From positions 1 to 64,000 of the forward strand of contig JAEWMJ010000036.1 in assembly GCA_023393165.1 (NCBI GenBank): 64,000 nt of DNA, written 5' to 3'. Under the pieces are notes generated by a model. It saw nothing but the letters and a program-made list of their open reading frames with translations, ran no database searches and had not been told where the DNA came from. This DNA comes from Bacillota bacterium. Its GTDB lineage: Bacteria; Bacillota; Clostridia; Christensenellales; Christensenellaceae. Each line of letters starts with the position of its first letter. The stretch's first letter is position 1. The translations under genes and the position numbers were made by a program. Positions 16,440 through 24,883 of this stretch are shown here, one piece after another.

Positions 16440-17309
16440 TTATTTTCTCGCTGTTACAATGGAGTGCGTTTCATGCACATGGATCCTTTTTTTGCCGGAA
16501 AGGGAAAAATATCTTTTTTCAAGAGTACGCGAATCCGCTTCATCCCGCAGCATAAATCCGTGTTTTGAAAGAAAATTGCCGGCTTCTCCCCTCTCAATAC
16601 CAAAAGACCACTTCTCGCCGAATACGGATACCATTTTAGAAATCTTTCTTTCGTCCGTATAGGTATCTTCCCTTCTCAAAACAGATGCGTAAACATAATC
16701 AAAAACAACCATGCTGCCTGCTCCGGCGCAATCCGATATCATATCAAAAGTCCTATCCATAGAAATCGTATTTAAGTACATGGAAAGCCCTTCAAGCAAA
16801 AACAGGCATACTTTTCCTTTTTGAAAACCGGATTCACTAAGCCTTTGCGAAAACGCTTCCTTTGTAAAGTCGATCGGTATATAAACCACGTTTTGGGAGA
16901 TAACGTTTTTTTCTTCGTACCGCTTCAGTTTGGATTCCTGCGTTATGGGTGAATCCAATTCATAAAAAACCGCTTGCCTTAATTTATCACGGAACCGGAT
17001 GGAACGGGTATCGAATCCGGCCCCCAGAATAACAACCTGTTCAATCTTACTTTTATTATTTTCAAATACTTCATCAATGTATTTTGTCCGTGCAATGATA
17101 TATTCGTAAATGCCTTTTGGAGCCAGAAACTTGTAAATATTTCTGAAAACCGGCTGCCTGGCCAGCGAATTCAAAAAAGGCGGGATGAGAAAAGGGGCAA
17201 TATAATCATCCGTCCTCAGCATTTTATTTTTTTCGTAATAAGACAATACGCGCATAAGGCATGTCATTATTGCGGTCAGGGAAGTCCCGGACTCGATTCT
17301 TTTTTTCAA
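16440..17309 (-). CDS. SAM-dependent methyltransferase, leucine carboxyl methyltransferase-like family
   Basis: Cytoplasmic class I methyltransferase of 289 residues. V-V-I-L-G-A-G-F-D-T-R-S (about 92-103) is the SAM-binding glycine loop with the D-T-R signature of the LCM/TIGR00027 group. Y-E-L-D-S follows as the acidic ribose-binding strand, then F-L-L-E-G-L-S-M-Y-L. Members O-methylate small carboxylic acids or polyketide-type products, or protein C-termini. It begins at a TTG codon behind GGGGAGATAAGG, 31 bp after the P450 stop, and shares its terminator, so the two probably modify the same molecule. A fatty or hydroxy-fatty acid methyl ester is a reasonable guess only. Confidence 0.82.
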   Translation of the reverse strand: MKKRIESGTSLTAIMTCLMRVLSYYEKNKMLRTDDYIAPFLIPPFLNSLARQPVFRNIYKFLAPKGIYEYIIARTKYIDEVFENNKSKIEQVVILGAGFDTRSIRFRDKLRQAVFYELDSPITQESKLKRYEEKNVISQNVVYIPIDFTKEAFSQRLSESGFQKGKVCLFLLEGLSMYLNTISMDRTFDMISDCAGAGSMVVFDYVYASVLRREDTYTDERKISKMVSVFGEKWSFGIERGEAGNFLSKHGFMLRDEADSRTLEKRYFSLSGKKRIHVHETHSIVTARK

Positions 17310-17340
17310 AAACCTTATCTCCCCAAGTACTGGCCGGAAA

Positions 17341-18600
17341 CTACGGTCTCCTTTTTACATTACTCATAACAAATCTGCTTCTGGGCAATGTGGGCATTCT
17401 CCAAAGACTGTATCCCAGATCCTGCTCGGGAACCGAATAATCAAGCTCTTTTAACAGAAATCCGAGGCTCTCTTTCATTACCTCTATCGTAAGCTTTTCT
17501 CCGGCGCACCTGTGGCCTTTGTCATAATCGCCGCCGCCCTGCGGAACAAAATCAAACGGGTTTTCTTCCCTGCCGATAAAACGTTCAGGCCAGAACTCGA
17601 GCGGCCTGTCCCACAGGCGCGCATCGTGATCCGTGCCGTAAACGTCAAACAGAACCATCGTGCCGGGCATAAACCGGCAGCTGTTCCATTCAAATTCGCT
17701 GCGCACGCGCGCGCTTATGAAAGGTGTAAAGGGATAATAACGGCGGATTTCCTGTACAAACATATGCATATATTCGCCGTCATCCGTTTGCAGTTTCTCC
17801 CTGCAGTCCCGGTACTTAAGCAATGCCAAAGCACCGAAAACAATGTAAGTCGCAATTGCAACAATGGGCCTTATGATGTTGATCAATTCAACAGCCGCAA
17901 TTTGCGCGTCAAGGAAATGTCCGTTCAAATCACGGTGCCACGCGATGGCGTAAGCGGCGGATTCGGGGGGAGGATTCAGTTCTTTCAAGCGGATCTTTTC
18001 AATAACTTTTTTGATCCAGCACTCTTCCCTGGACCGCGCAACCCTTCCCGACCAGTGTCTCAGACCTACCGCGCCAAACGCGTCTATCATTTCTCCGAAA
18101 TCGTCTGCCCTGAAGCTTACCTCTATGTCCCGGAGCGGAACGCCGGCCCATTGGCAGGCCGCTTTGAGCATGATTTTCTGTGTTTCATCAAAGAGAATGA
18201 CTCTGTTCCTCTTTTCCCACCGGCTGCTGAATGCGATCCATTGCTCCCTGATTAGTTCTTTCAGCATATGCAGACGCTCAGGGGTCATAAGCGACATAAA
18301 CATTGCCTTACGATGTTCATGCGCAGCGCCGTCCATGCCCTGGACCCCGTTTTCTCCAAAAAGGGTTTGCTGAACCCTTTTGGGCGCGGCTCCTTTTCTT
18401 AGAAACCGGTGATTGTCATAAAAGATACCCGCCGCTTCTTCTCCCCTTATACAAATCACATTTTCCCAAAACAGCCTCGTTTGAAAGATATCGGTTCCAT
18501 ACCTGTGAAACCTGTTGGGCATAAACAGGTATCCTTCAAACATCAATGCAAGGCTGTTATCCAAAACAATCTCCTGAGGTATTTGTTTATTTATGATCAT
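17341..18600 (-). CDS. CYP152-family P450 fatty-acid peroxygenase
   Basis: Haem-thiolate enzyme of 419 residues, close to the family length. It has the F-V-P-Q-G-G-G loop and G-H-R-C365-A-G-E haem ligand typical of CYP152. E-L-I-N-I-I-R-P-I-V-A carries the Arg-Pro pair that binds the fatty-acid carboxylate in place of the usual acid-alcohol pair. V-Q87-G-M-D-G has glutamine where the decarboxylase OleT has histidine, pointing to alpha/beta-hydroxylation. Such enzymes use hydrogen peroxide directly and need no reductase, which suits an anaerobe. The start at 18600 follows GGAG and aligns with P450-BSbeta. It is cotranscribed with the methyltransferase. Confidence 0.9.
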   Translation of the reverse strand: MIINKQIPQEIVLDNSLALMFEGYLFMPNRFHRYGTDIFQTRLFWENVICIRGEEAAGIFYDNHRFLRKGAAPKRVQQTLFGENGVQGMDGAAHEHRKAMFMSLMTPERLHMLKELIREQWIAFSSRWEKRNRVILFDETQKIMLKAACQWAGVPLRDIEVSFRADDFGEMIDAFGAVGLRHWSGRVARSREECWIKKVIEKIRLKELNPPPESAAYAIAWHRDLNGHFLDAQIAAVELINIIRPIVAIATYIVFGALALLKYRDCREKLQTDDGEYMHMFVQEIRRYYPFTPFISARVRSEFEWNSCRFMPGTMVLFDVYGTDHDARLWDRPLEFWPERFIGREENPFDFVPQGGGDYDKGHRCAGEKLTIEVMKESLGFLLKELDYSVPEQDLGYSLWRMPTLPRSRFVMSNVKRRP

Positions 18601-18717
18601 GTTACAGCTCCAGTCGTCATCTGTTAATTGAAATCCATTCTCTTGCATATTCTTTACCGCCAAACAAAGATTATTCCGGTTTTAAAATCAATTCAGACCG
18701 AATTCACAAAGATCAAA

Positions 18718-18750
18718 TAAAAAAAGGCGGCAGAATGAGTACCTGCGCCT
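18718..18750 (-). terminator. Terminator of the GH2 operon
   Basis: On the minus strand AGGCGCAG and CTGCCGCCT form an imperfect stem followed by a run of seven or more T, about 45 bp after the GH2 stop. Confidence 0.75.
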
Positions 18751-18793
18751 GTTTGCAGAAAATTTTTTCAAAATAGATATTAAGGAATCCTGC

Positions 18794-20575
18794 TTAAACC
18801 GCCCCGCCGCCAGCCTTCCTGAGTTCTTCGTTTATCCGGCGCACAGTTTCCGCGTCCAGCTTGAGTTCCGCCCTGTCGTACGTAAAAATTCCGTTGATCT
18901 CGTCCTCCACATCGCTCACCTGCGTATAAACGCAGGCTGCGAGCCCTTTTTGGACGGCGGGCAGCACCTCGCTTAAATAAAGCTTTTCAAACGCAACGGT
19001 CAGCTCCGCCTTGTCTTTGTACATCCGGTATCCGAAAAGCGAAGCCGAAGCCATATGTCCGGCGGACGGACAGCTGTACCCGCCGAATTCGGAAAGCGCC
19101 TGCACGCGGTCCTGCGGATCTTTCTCCATTTTAAATTTTTTATAGTAAATATGGCGGCTTATAAAATCGCCGCACATTTGGTCATGCCACCCGCTCGCGT
19201 GGTCTATCAGACGGGTGGGATCCAGTTTGCGAAGGCGGCCGGCTATACGGCAGGCGTCGAACTGTCCCCAGCCCTCGTTGAAGGGAACCCAAACGGCGAT
19301 ACAGGCGGCATTGTAAAGCAGGCTTACCGTGCGGCTCATGTCCCTTTCGAATATATAACGCCCGGCTTCGTCTTTCCTTCCGAATATGCCGTATCTTTTA
19401 TCGTTCAGGCGGACATTAACAAACGGAAGCGCCTGCGTAACCAAGGACCGGTACGGGCCGCCGCCGCTCACAAAATCCTGCCACACCAGCATACCCAGCC
19501 TGTCGCAGTGATAGTACCAGCGCAGCGGTTCAATTTTAATGTGCTTGCGCAGCATGTTGAAACCCAGCTTTTTAAGCTCCCCGATCTCCCAAATCATGGC
19601 TTCGTCGTGCGGCGCGGTATACAGCCCGTCGCTCCAGTACCCCTGGTCCAGCAAACCGCTGTGAAAAAAGGGTTTGCCGTTGATCGAAATGCGCAAATGC
19701 CCGTCCGTGTCCCGCACGGCGGAAAATTCCCGCATGCCGAAATAGCTTTCCACCGTGTCCCTGCCCGCCGTTATCCTGACCGTGTACAGGAAGGGATCGT
19801 CCGGGCTCCAGTACCGGAAGCCGTCCATCCGGAGCCGGGCCGAGTTTCCGGAAAAGCGCTCTTCTGAAACAAGGCGGTCCCCGTCAAATATGCGGATGCT
19901 GCATTCCGGGCAGGTTTGCGCGTCACCGGCGAGCGCAAGGTAAAAATCCGCAGCCGATTCCCGGCAATCGGGCGTGATCCGTATGTATTCAATATACCCG
20001 CGGGGCACGTATTCGGCCCATACCGTCTGCCAGATCCCGCTTTGCGCGGTATACCAGATACCCCCGCGCTTTAGCTTCTGCTTGCCGTACGCCTGCAAAC
20101 CGGTATCCGAAACATCCGTAACGGATACAGTAAGAACATTTTCTCCTTCGCAGACCGGCCCGGTAATATCAAAACAAAAGGGCCAGTAGCCTCCCGAATG
20201 GGAGCCCGCTTCCTTGCCGTTTATGTATACGGTGCAGCACTGGTCCACCGCGCCGAAATGCAAAAGCAGCCGCCTGTCCTCTCCCGGTCCCGCAAAGCGC
20301 ACTGTGCGCCGGTACCACAAAACCTGTCCGGGCAAAAGCTGCCTTTCCGCGCCGGACAGTAAAGCCTCTGGGGAAAAGGGCACCAGGATATCGCCGTCCC
20401 ATTTTTCGGGTTCTTTGTCACCACCGCAAACCGCATACTGCCAGGGCCCGTTCAGGCAGATCCAATTTTCGCGGCGAAGCTGGGGACGGGGGTAATCGTT
20501 AAGCGGGCAGTTCCTGTCCATCTTTTCCGCCCAGCGGGTCATGAGCCGCCGCGTCTCTTCCGTATTCTTTTGCAT
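18794..20575 (-). CDS. Glycoside hydrolase family 2 protein
   Basis: Cytoplasmic enzyme of 593 residues (no signal peptide). A jelly-roll sugar-binding domain (about 25-180, with W-Y-R-R-T-V) is followed by an immunoglobulin-like domain and a TIM barrel. The acid/base sits in P-F-N-E-G-W-G-Q-F-D and the nucleophile in L-S-E-F-G-G-Y-S, both standard for GH2. Activity may be beta-galactosidase, beta-glucuronidase or another beta-glycosidase; the protein is shorter than LacZ. It starts right after the DUF2804 stop and ends the operon FAD enzyme-MFS-DUF2804-GH2. It probably releases sugar from glycosides imported by the MFS protein. Confidence 0.85.
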   Translation of the reverse strand: MQKNTEETRRLMTRWAEKMDRNCPLNDYPRPQLRRENWICLNGPWQYAVCGGDKEPEKWDGDILVPFSPEALLSGAERQLLPGQVLWYRRTVRFAGPGEDRRLLLHFGAVDQCCTVYINGKEAGSHSGGYWPFCFDITGPVCEGENVLTVSVTDVSDTGLQAYGKQKLKRGGIWYTAQSGIWQTVWAEYVPRGYIEYIRITPDCRESAADFYLALAGDAQTCPECSIRIFDGDRLVSEERFSGNSARLRMDGFRYWSPDDPFLYTVRITAGRDTVESYFGMREFSAVRDTDGHLRISINGKPFFHSGLLDQGYWSDGLYTAPHDEAMIWEIGELKKLGFNMLRKHIKIEPLRWYYHCDRLGMLVWQDFVSGGGPYRSLVTQALPFVNVRLNDKRYGIFGRKDEAGRYIFERDMSRTVSLLYNAACIAVWVPFNEGWGQFDACRIAGRLRKLDPTRLIDHASGWHDQMCGDFISRHIYYKKFKMEKDPQDRVQALSEFGGYSCPSAGHMASASLFGYRMYKDKAELTVAFEKLYLSEVLPAVQKGLAACVYTQVSDVEDEINGIFTYDRAELKLDAETVRRINEELRKAGGGAV

Positions 20576-20578
20576 GGC

Positions 20579-21595
20579 CTACCACCTGTTTTCGGCATGT
20601 TCGCAGAACGCCGTCAGATCCTTTACTTCTATCCTTTGGCCGTCCGGCAGTATGGCCGTGCCGTTATATTTGCCGAATACCTGGTGGCACTGCGTTCTGA
20701 TAAAAGCGATTTTGTTTTGGGTAAAGTTATCATATGCCGGCGTCATGGTAAAATCAAAACAGCCGGTATCATCCCTGAAACGCCAGGGCGCCATATAATC
20801 TGCTTCGTCCCTCTCCACCAGAAGCGCGCCCAATTTGTATGCCCTGCCGTTCCAGAAAAACATATTTTCGGTCGCATTGCTTAAATCGCCGAATCCCCAG
20901 CCGATGTTAAACCCAAACCGTCCGCCATTTAAAAAGGCCGATCCGTTGCCCCAGAACCATTCGTGGGAAAACGGCCACACGCCCCTGCCCCAGTCGAGCA
21001 GCGCCGTGTTTTCCGGGCCGGTTTCAAAAAGGGTCTCTCCAAACCGCGCGCTTCCGCGGGCGCCGAAATAATTTTCCTTGTAGTTGAGATAAAACTGATT
21101 TTTCTTATGAAACGGCGTTGCGATAACCATCTTTTCATTGTCCGGATCGTTGTCCAGCACGATGCCGACATGGACGTCGCCTGTTTTTTTGTCTTTTGCC
21201 TGAATCGACAGGCGGCGTTCGGTTTCCGTGGTTTCAAACCGTATTTTAAAATCCTTGCCTTCGGCCTGAACGGTATTGGGCTGCTCCGGGTCTCGGGGCA
21301 TTCCCATGCCGCGCATCGGAAAAGGCTTCATGCGCGAAAAGCTTAAGCGTTCCCCTGTTTTGAGCGAGATCAGCGTTGCCGAAAAATTTGCGACATAAGA
21401 CACATGCCCGACGGTCATCTGCAAAACCTGCTCCGGGGTGGTGATCTGGTAAAAATCCCATTCTTTGAGCGAAAACGGCCCTGCTTTTATGTTTTCGCGG
21501 TTATATTCATACAGCATTTTTTTTGCATAACCCGGGGAGAGAATCCGCCCCTTGCCGTCCAAAAGCGCCGTTTTGGTTGTTTGTTCCCTTTGCAT
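20579..21595 (-). CDS. DUF2804 family protein
   Basis: Cytoplasmic protein of 338 residues that I recognise as DUF2804. Typical segments are L-L-D-x-x-G near the N-terminus, K-E-W-D-F-Y, a central W-G-R-G-V-W-P and W-F-W-G-N-G, and G-F-N-I-G-W-G-F-G-D. The fold resembles lipocalin-type beta barrels, but no activity is established. It sits immediately upstream of the GH2 gene (3-bp gap) and begins after GGAGGCCTTAA. A role in handling the aglycone or glycoside substrate of this operon is inference. Confidence 0.75.
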   Translation of the reverse strand: MQREQTTKTALLDGKGRILSPGYAKKMLYEYNRENIKAGPFSLKEWDFYQITTPEQVLQMTVGHVSYVANFSATLISLKTGERLSFSRMKPFPMRGMGMPRDPEQPNTVQAEGKDFKIRFETTETERRLSIQAKDKKTGDVHVGIVLDNDPDNEKMVIATPFHKKNQFYLNYKENYFGARGSARFGETLFETGPENTALLDWGRGVWPFSHEWFWGNGSAFLNGGRFGFNIGWGFGDLSNATENMFFWNGRAYKLGALLVERDEADYMAPWRFRDDTGCFDFTMTPAYDNFTQNKIAFIRTQCHQVFGKYNGTAILPDGQRIEVKDLTAFCEHAENRW

Positions 21596-21668
21596 TTAAG
21601 GCCTCCTTATTCAGCTTGATGACAAACTTCCCTTTTTAGGATCAGATTAGCATATGCACTAACTCGGA

Positions 21669-21785
21669 AGGCCTCTGAAAGCCCCAAATACAAGGCATTT
21701 CGAGCATTGTGACGCAAGCGTAGTTTGACCTACGCTGAGGAACAAGCGGAGAAATAACACAGTAGTTGGGGTTTGTCAGCGGCCT
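21669..21785. repeat. 117-bp centred palindrome in the glycoside operon
   Basis: The outer arms GGCCTCTGA-AGCCCCAAATAC (from 21670) and the complement of GTAGTTGGGGTTTGTCAGCGGCC (to 21784) pair with few mismatches. Inner ATTTC/GAAAT and GC-TTGT/ACAA-GC pairs continue the symmetry. The core GCGTAG-TTTGAC-CTACGC (21718-21735) lies exactly at the centre. It sits between the MFS stop and the DUF2804 start. It looks like a MITE-like or REPIN-like element rather than a simple terminator, because no T-tract follows. Confidence 0.6.
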
Positions 21786-21798
21786 GTTATTGCTGCGT

Positions 21799-23163
21799 TT
21801 ACGTATTCCGCTCCTTAATACGCCGGTTATACTGCCTGGCCGCGAAAAAGAGCGGAATGAAAGTGAGGATCACCAGAATGGCGGCCCACAGGAAAATCGA
21901 TTCGGTAGGTATGTTTTCCGTGATACCGTATTCGTTTACAACGGTGCCCGTTCCGTTTTTGATCACCGCGTTGCCGATGATTGATCCGATGATCATTGGG
22001 ATCAGGGTAAAGAACATCACGCGGACACCCTCGAACTGCCCGCGGTTTTCTGCAGGATAAAGCTGCTTTACCCACATGGTCATGGCCTGGATGATCAGCA
22101 CGTAACCCGCGCCCGCCAGAAATATGGAAACCAAAAGGAGTATGTTGGCGGATGAGAAGATGTTTGCCGTATCCATCGCACCCGGCTTTGCAAACAGGTA
22201 CAGCAAACAAAGGCCAATCAGGTTCAGGATGATCGCGGCGGCGCCCACATACGGGGTTTTATTCTGGTTGATGAACCGGATCGCCGGAATCGCAAGCAGC
22301 ATCGCCGCCATGAGTCCCACGCCCTGGAGAATACCCATGCTTGCGGCGGTAAAGCCCAGATGATAGATCATCCAGTTGCCCATATATACAAAATACACAT
22401 TGAACGATATGAAAAAGATGGCGGTGGTGACGCAGACCAATACCATTTCCTTCCGGCTGAAAAAGTTTTTGAAACCGAACACCCTGGAAAACTGGCGCCA
22501 GAACGAGCCGTCTTTATAGGGTTTGAGTTCTTTTGAATTCCGCAAAAACAGGAGCGATAAAAAGCCCATGGCTATCACAAAAACGCCCATTGACCAGAAA
22601 AGGCGCTGGTAATTGTCGTTGTCGCCGATCAGCATGCCGCCCAGCACCGTTCCCACAATGGTGCCGATCACAGGCTGGGTGGCCAGCGCCGCGCCGATCT
22701 GGCCGCGGTTCCGGTTTGTGGTCATGTCGTTTGTCCAGGCGTTGTAGCCCGAATCGTTGCCCATCGACCCAAAGAAGCTCATGACGTCGTCCGCCAGGAT
22801 CACAAGCACAGCCGCCAGAAGGCCGAACTTGGTTCCGGCCCCTACCGTCCCTCCATTCAGAAATTCGGTCAGCCCGAAGATAATCGTAAAAATTCCCCAC
22901 AGGATATACCCGAGCGAGATAAACCTTCTGCGGGTTCCTTTCCTGTCCGACAGCGTGCCGAAAAAGAATGTTGAGAATGTCGTCACAAGCGCGCTGGTGA
23001 TCACCATCAGCGTCACAATGTCCGAATCCTTAGCAATCTTGGCATAGATAAACGTATTGAACCATTGGTTTTCAATGTTCCAGCAAAGCTGGCCGGCCAA
23101 TCCCAGACCCCATACCAGAATCCAAAACCGGAAGCCGTTTTCTTTCTCTAGATTTTCCTTCAT
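21799..23163 (-). CDS. MFS-type glycoside/sugar transporter
   Basis: Integral membrane protein of about 454 residues with twelve helices. G-T-L-S-D-R-K-G-T-R-R-R-F is the loop 2-3 motif. N-A-W-T-N-D-M-T-T-N-R-N-R-G-Q-I-G-A near residue 165 matches the glycoside-pentoside-hexuronide/SLC45-like branch. The start at 23163 has GGAGGCGGAA directly before it; an ATG four codons earlier is possible. It lies between the FAD enzyme and DUF2804-GH2, so it probably imports the glycoside acted on by this operon. Confidence 0.82.
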   Translation of the reverse strand: MKENLEKENGFRFWILVWGLGLAGQLCWNIENQWFNTFIYAKIAKDSDIVTLMVITSALVTTFSTFFFGTLSDRKGTRRRFISLGYILWGIFTIIFGLTEFLNGGTVGAGTKFGLLAAVLVILADDVMSFFGSMGNDSGYNAWTNDMTTNRNRGQIGAALATQPVIGTIVGTVLGGMLIGDNDNYQRLFWSMGVFVIAMGFLSLLFLRNSKELKPYKDGSFWRQFSRVFGFKNFFSRKEMVLVCVTTAIFFISFNVYFVYMGNWMIYHLGFTAASMGILQGVGLMAAMLLAIPAIRFINQNKTPYVGAAAIILNLIGLCLLYLFAKPGAMDTANIFSSANILLLVSIFLAGAGYVLIIQAMTMWVKQLYPAENRGQFEGVRVMFFTLIPMIIGSIIGNAVIKNGTGTVVNEYGITENIPTESIFLWAAILVILTFIPLFFAARQYNRRIKERNT

Positions 23164-23197
23164 TTCCGCCTCCATTCCGCCTTGCGGCCTTCCCTTT

Positions 23198-24559
23198 TTA
23201 TTTTTGTATATTGACTGACGCCGCTTCCTTTTCCGCCTCGTCCGCCATGCTGCGGGCCCGTTTCCAGAGAACGTCCGCTTTCATCCGCCAACCCGGAAAA
23301 TCGCCGGGCCGCGCAGGGTAAGCCTGATAGTGTTTTAATATCCTGCCGCCGGTGTGCGCAGCGTCCGCGAGGCTTCTCAGGGTCGAAAACTTCAATTTGC
23401 CCGCCAGCACGCCTTTTATGATTCCGCTCATAAGGCTGCCCTCTTTTTCTTTTTCATCCCTGAATATGATGCTGCGGGAAAATTCGTAGTCGTTCTCCTC
23501 CGGCGTGCAGCTCACCGCGCCGGCCAGCATGGACAGCATCTGTGCAAACTGTGCTCCCTGCGCGGCGTAATAGCGAGGATTTAATCGCCACAGGGATTCC
23601 TGTGTGGGATACGCGCCGTCCATTAAGGCGCGCCCCGCCTCATCAATTGCTATTTCCGCCTGGACCCAGGCCGCAGCCATGCCTTCGCCGCTCCAGGGAT
23701 TGGTCAGGCAGGCCGCGTCGCCAAGCGCAATAAATCCGTCGGCAACAAAACTGTACGGCGGCCGCCGGTATGGGGTGCAGCCTTTTTCCACACGGACAAC
23801 CTTGTGGGGCGGCAGCGAAACGCGGCCCGCAAATTTTTGAAAACAGTATTCGGCGTATTCAAACGAGAGATTCGCCCCTACGCCCAGAATCGCCCCGTCC
23901 GGATCCTCCTGCGGAGCGATCCATGTCTTGTAGTACGGCCAGCCGCAGGTTCCCTCCACGCGGTCCCTCTCCGGGCCGTCCAGTTTTACATAGTAAAGCA
24001 CAACATAAAATTTATCCCGGGGCCCGATCTCAAAGTTTTCCACACCGTATCCGTCTGGCAGGGCGGTGCGGACAACCGAGGGAATCCCGGACGCATCCGC
24101 GACAAGACGTGCGGACACGCGATGAAGCTCGTCATTGTACTCAATCATACCGCCTGAGAGTTGTCCCGCGCCGTTAAAAACCGGCGAGACAAACCGCGCT
24201 TTGTGAAGCACAACCACGCCCAGGTTCTGCGCCCATTCCTTCAGGCGTTTTAAAAAGCCGTGCCTTTTGAGGACGTATACTTCATTTGTAGCGTTTTTGG
24301 GATACCGGTCCAGGGCCGAGCGCGATACAATGCGCGAAAAACTGAGGACAAAATCTTCGCCGCCTTCTTCCGGCTGCGGCACGCCGAACCTCGAAAAGCT
24401 ATCCCATACCAGATGAAATATATCGTACCGCCTGCCGTGCTCCTGTCCGCCGTCTTTTTCGACCAAAAGAACGCGGTACCCCTGGCGCGCCATACCTGCG
24501 GCAAAATATAGACCCGCCGAGCAGCCGCCAACAACCAGCACATCGTATTCCCGCTCCAT
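23198..24559 (-). CDS. FAD-dependent oxidoreductase, geranylgeranyl-reductase-like
   Basis: Flavoprotein of 453 residues. The N-terminal dinucleotide loop is V-V-G-G-C-S-A-G-L-Y-F-A with V-E-K-D at the strand end. D-A-S-G-I-P-S-V-V-R and A-L-G-D-A-A-C-L-T-N-P-W-S-G-E-G bind FAD, as in the GGR/halogenase/p-hydroxybenzoate hydroxylase superfamily. It is the first gene of the glycoside operon and starts after AAGGGGGC. In this setting it may oxidise or reduce the aglycone or the sugar before cleavage by GH2; that is inference, since the family acts on many lipids and aromatics. Confidence 0.8.
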   Translation of the reverse strand: MEREYDVLVVGGCSAGLYFAAGMARQGYRVLLVEKDGGQEHGRRYDIFHLVWDSFSRFGVPQPEEGGEDFVLSFSRIVSRSALDRYPKNATNEVYVLKRHGFLKRLKEWAQNLGVVVLHKARFVSPVFNGAGQLSGGMIEYNDELHRVSARLVADASGIPSVVRTALPDGYGVENFEIGPRDKFYVVLYYVKLDGPERDRVEGTCGWPYYKTWIAPQEDPDGAILGVGANLSFEYAEYCFQKFAGRVSLPPHKVVRVEKGCTPYRRPPYSFVADGFIALGDAACLTNPWSGEGMAAAWVQAEIAIDEAGRALMDGAYPTQESLWRLNPRYYAAQGAQFAQMLSMLAGAVSCTPEENDYEFSRSIIFRDEKEKEGSLMSGIIKGVLAGKLKFSTLRSLADAAHTGGRILKHYQAYPARPGDFPGWRMKADVLWKRARSMADEAEKEAASVNIQK

Positions 24560-24701
24560 AAAAAGCCCCCTTGATCCATATAGAATCGGAATGTTTTCAA
24601 GCGCAAAAACTACCGGGTTATCCCCAAAAACAATTTACCTTAAGAATCAAGCAGCAACATATAATGTATCAATTCCGGATTTTGCCCGCCTGGGCGGGCG
24701 G

Positions 24702-24747
24702 ATGAATAAATTTTATGAATAGAAATTGTTCAATATTTATGAATAAA
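24702..24747. promoter_or_regulatory. Repeated TTTATGAATA motifs, probable regulator sites
   Basis: ATGAATAAA (24702-24710), TTTATGAATA (24712-24721) and TTTATGAATAAA (24736-24747) lie between the divergent FAD-enzyme operon and the ArsR-type gene. A related TTTATTCAAC occurs at 24831-24840 inside the ArsR promoter. The adjoining winged-helix regulator is the natural candidate to bind them. A GC-rich hairpin (GCCCGCC/GGCGGGC, 24684-24699) lies in the leader of the minus-strand operon. Confidence 0.5.
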
Positions 24748-24825
24748 TCATAGCAACAAAGAACTGCAAAGTCAAGGTTTACCACAACAAAACGCCGTAA
24801 ACGGTTAAAATCGAAGGCAGTCCGT

Positions 24826-24854
24826 TTGTATTTATTCAACAATTCTGATATAAT
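24826..24854 (+). promoter_or_regulatory. Promoter of the ArsR-type regulator
   Basis: TTGTAT, 17 bp, TATAAT lies 30 bp before the start codon. One TTTATTCAAC motif falls in the spacer, consistent with autoregulation. Confidence 0.7.
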
Positions 24855-24883
24855 AAAAGAAGCCAAGCAACAGAGGTGAATAA

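Noticed and set aside
18601..18663. Longer P450 N-terminus
   Set aside because: The start at 18600 has GGAG seven bases upstream and aligns with the usual CYP152 N-terminus; the extra 21 residues do not.
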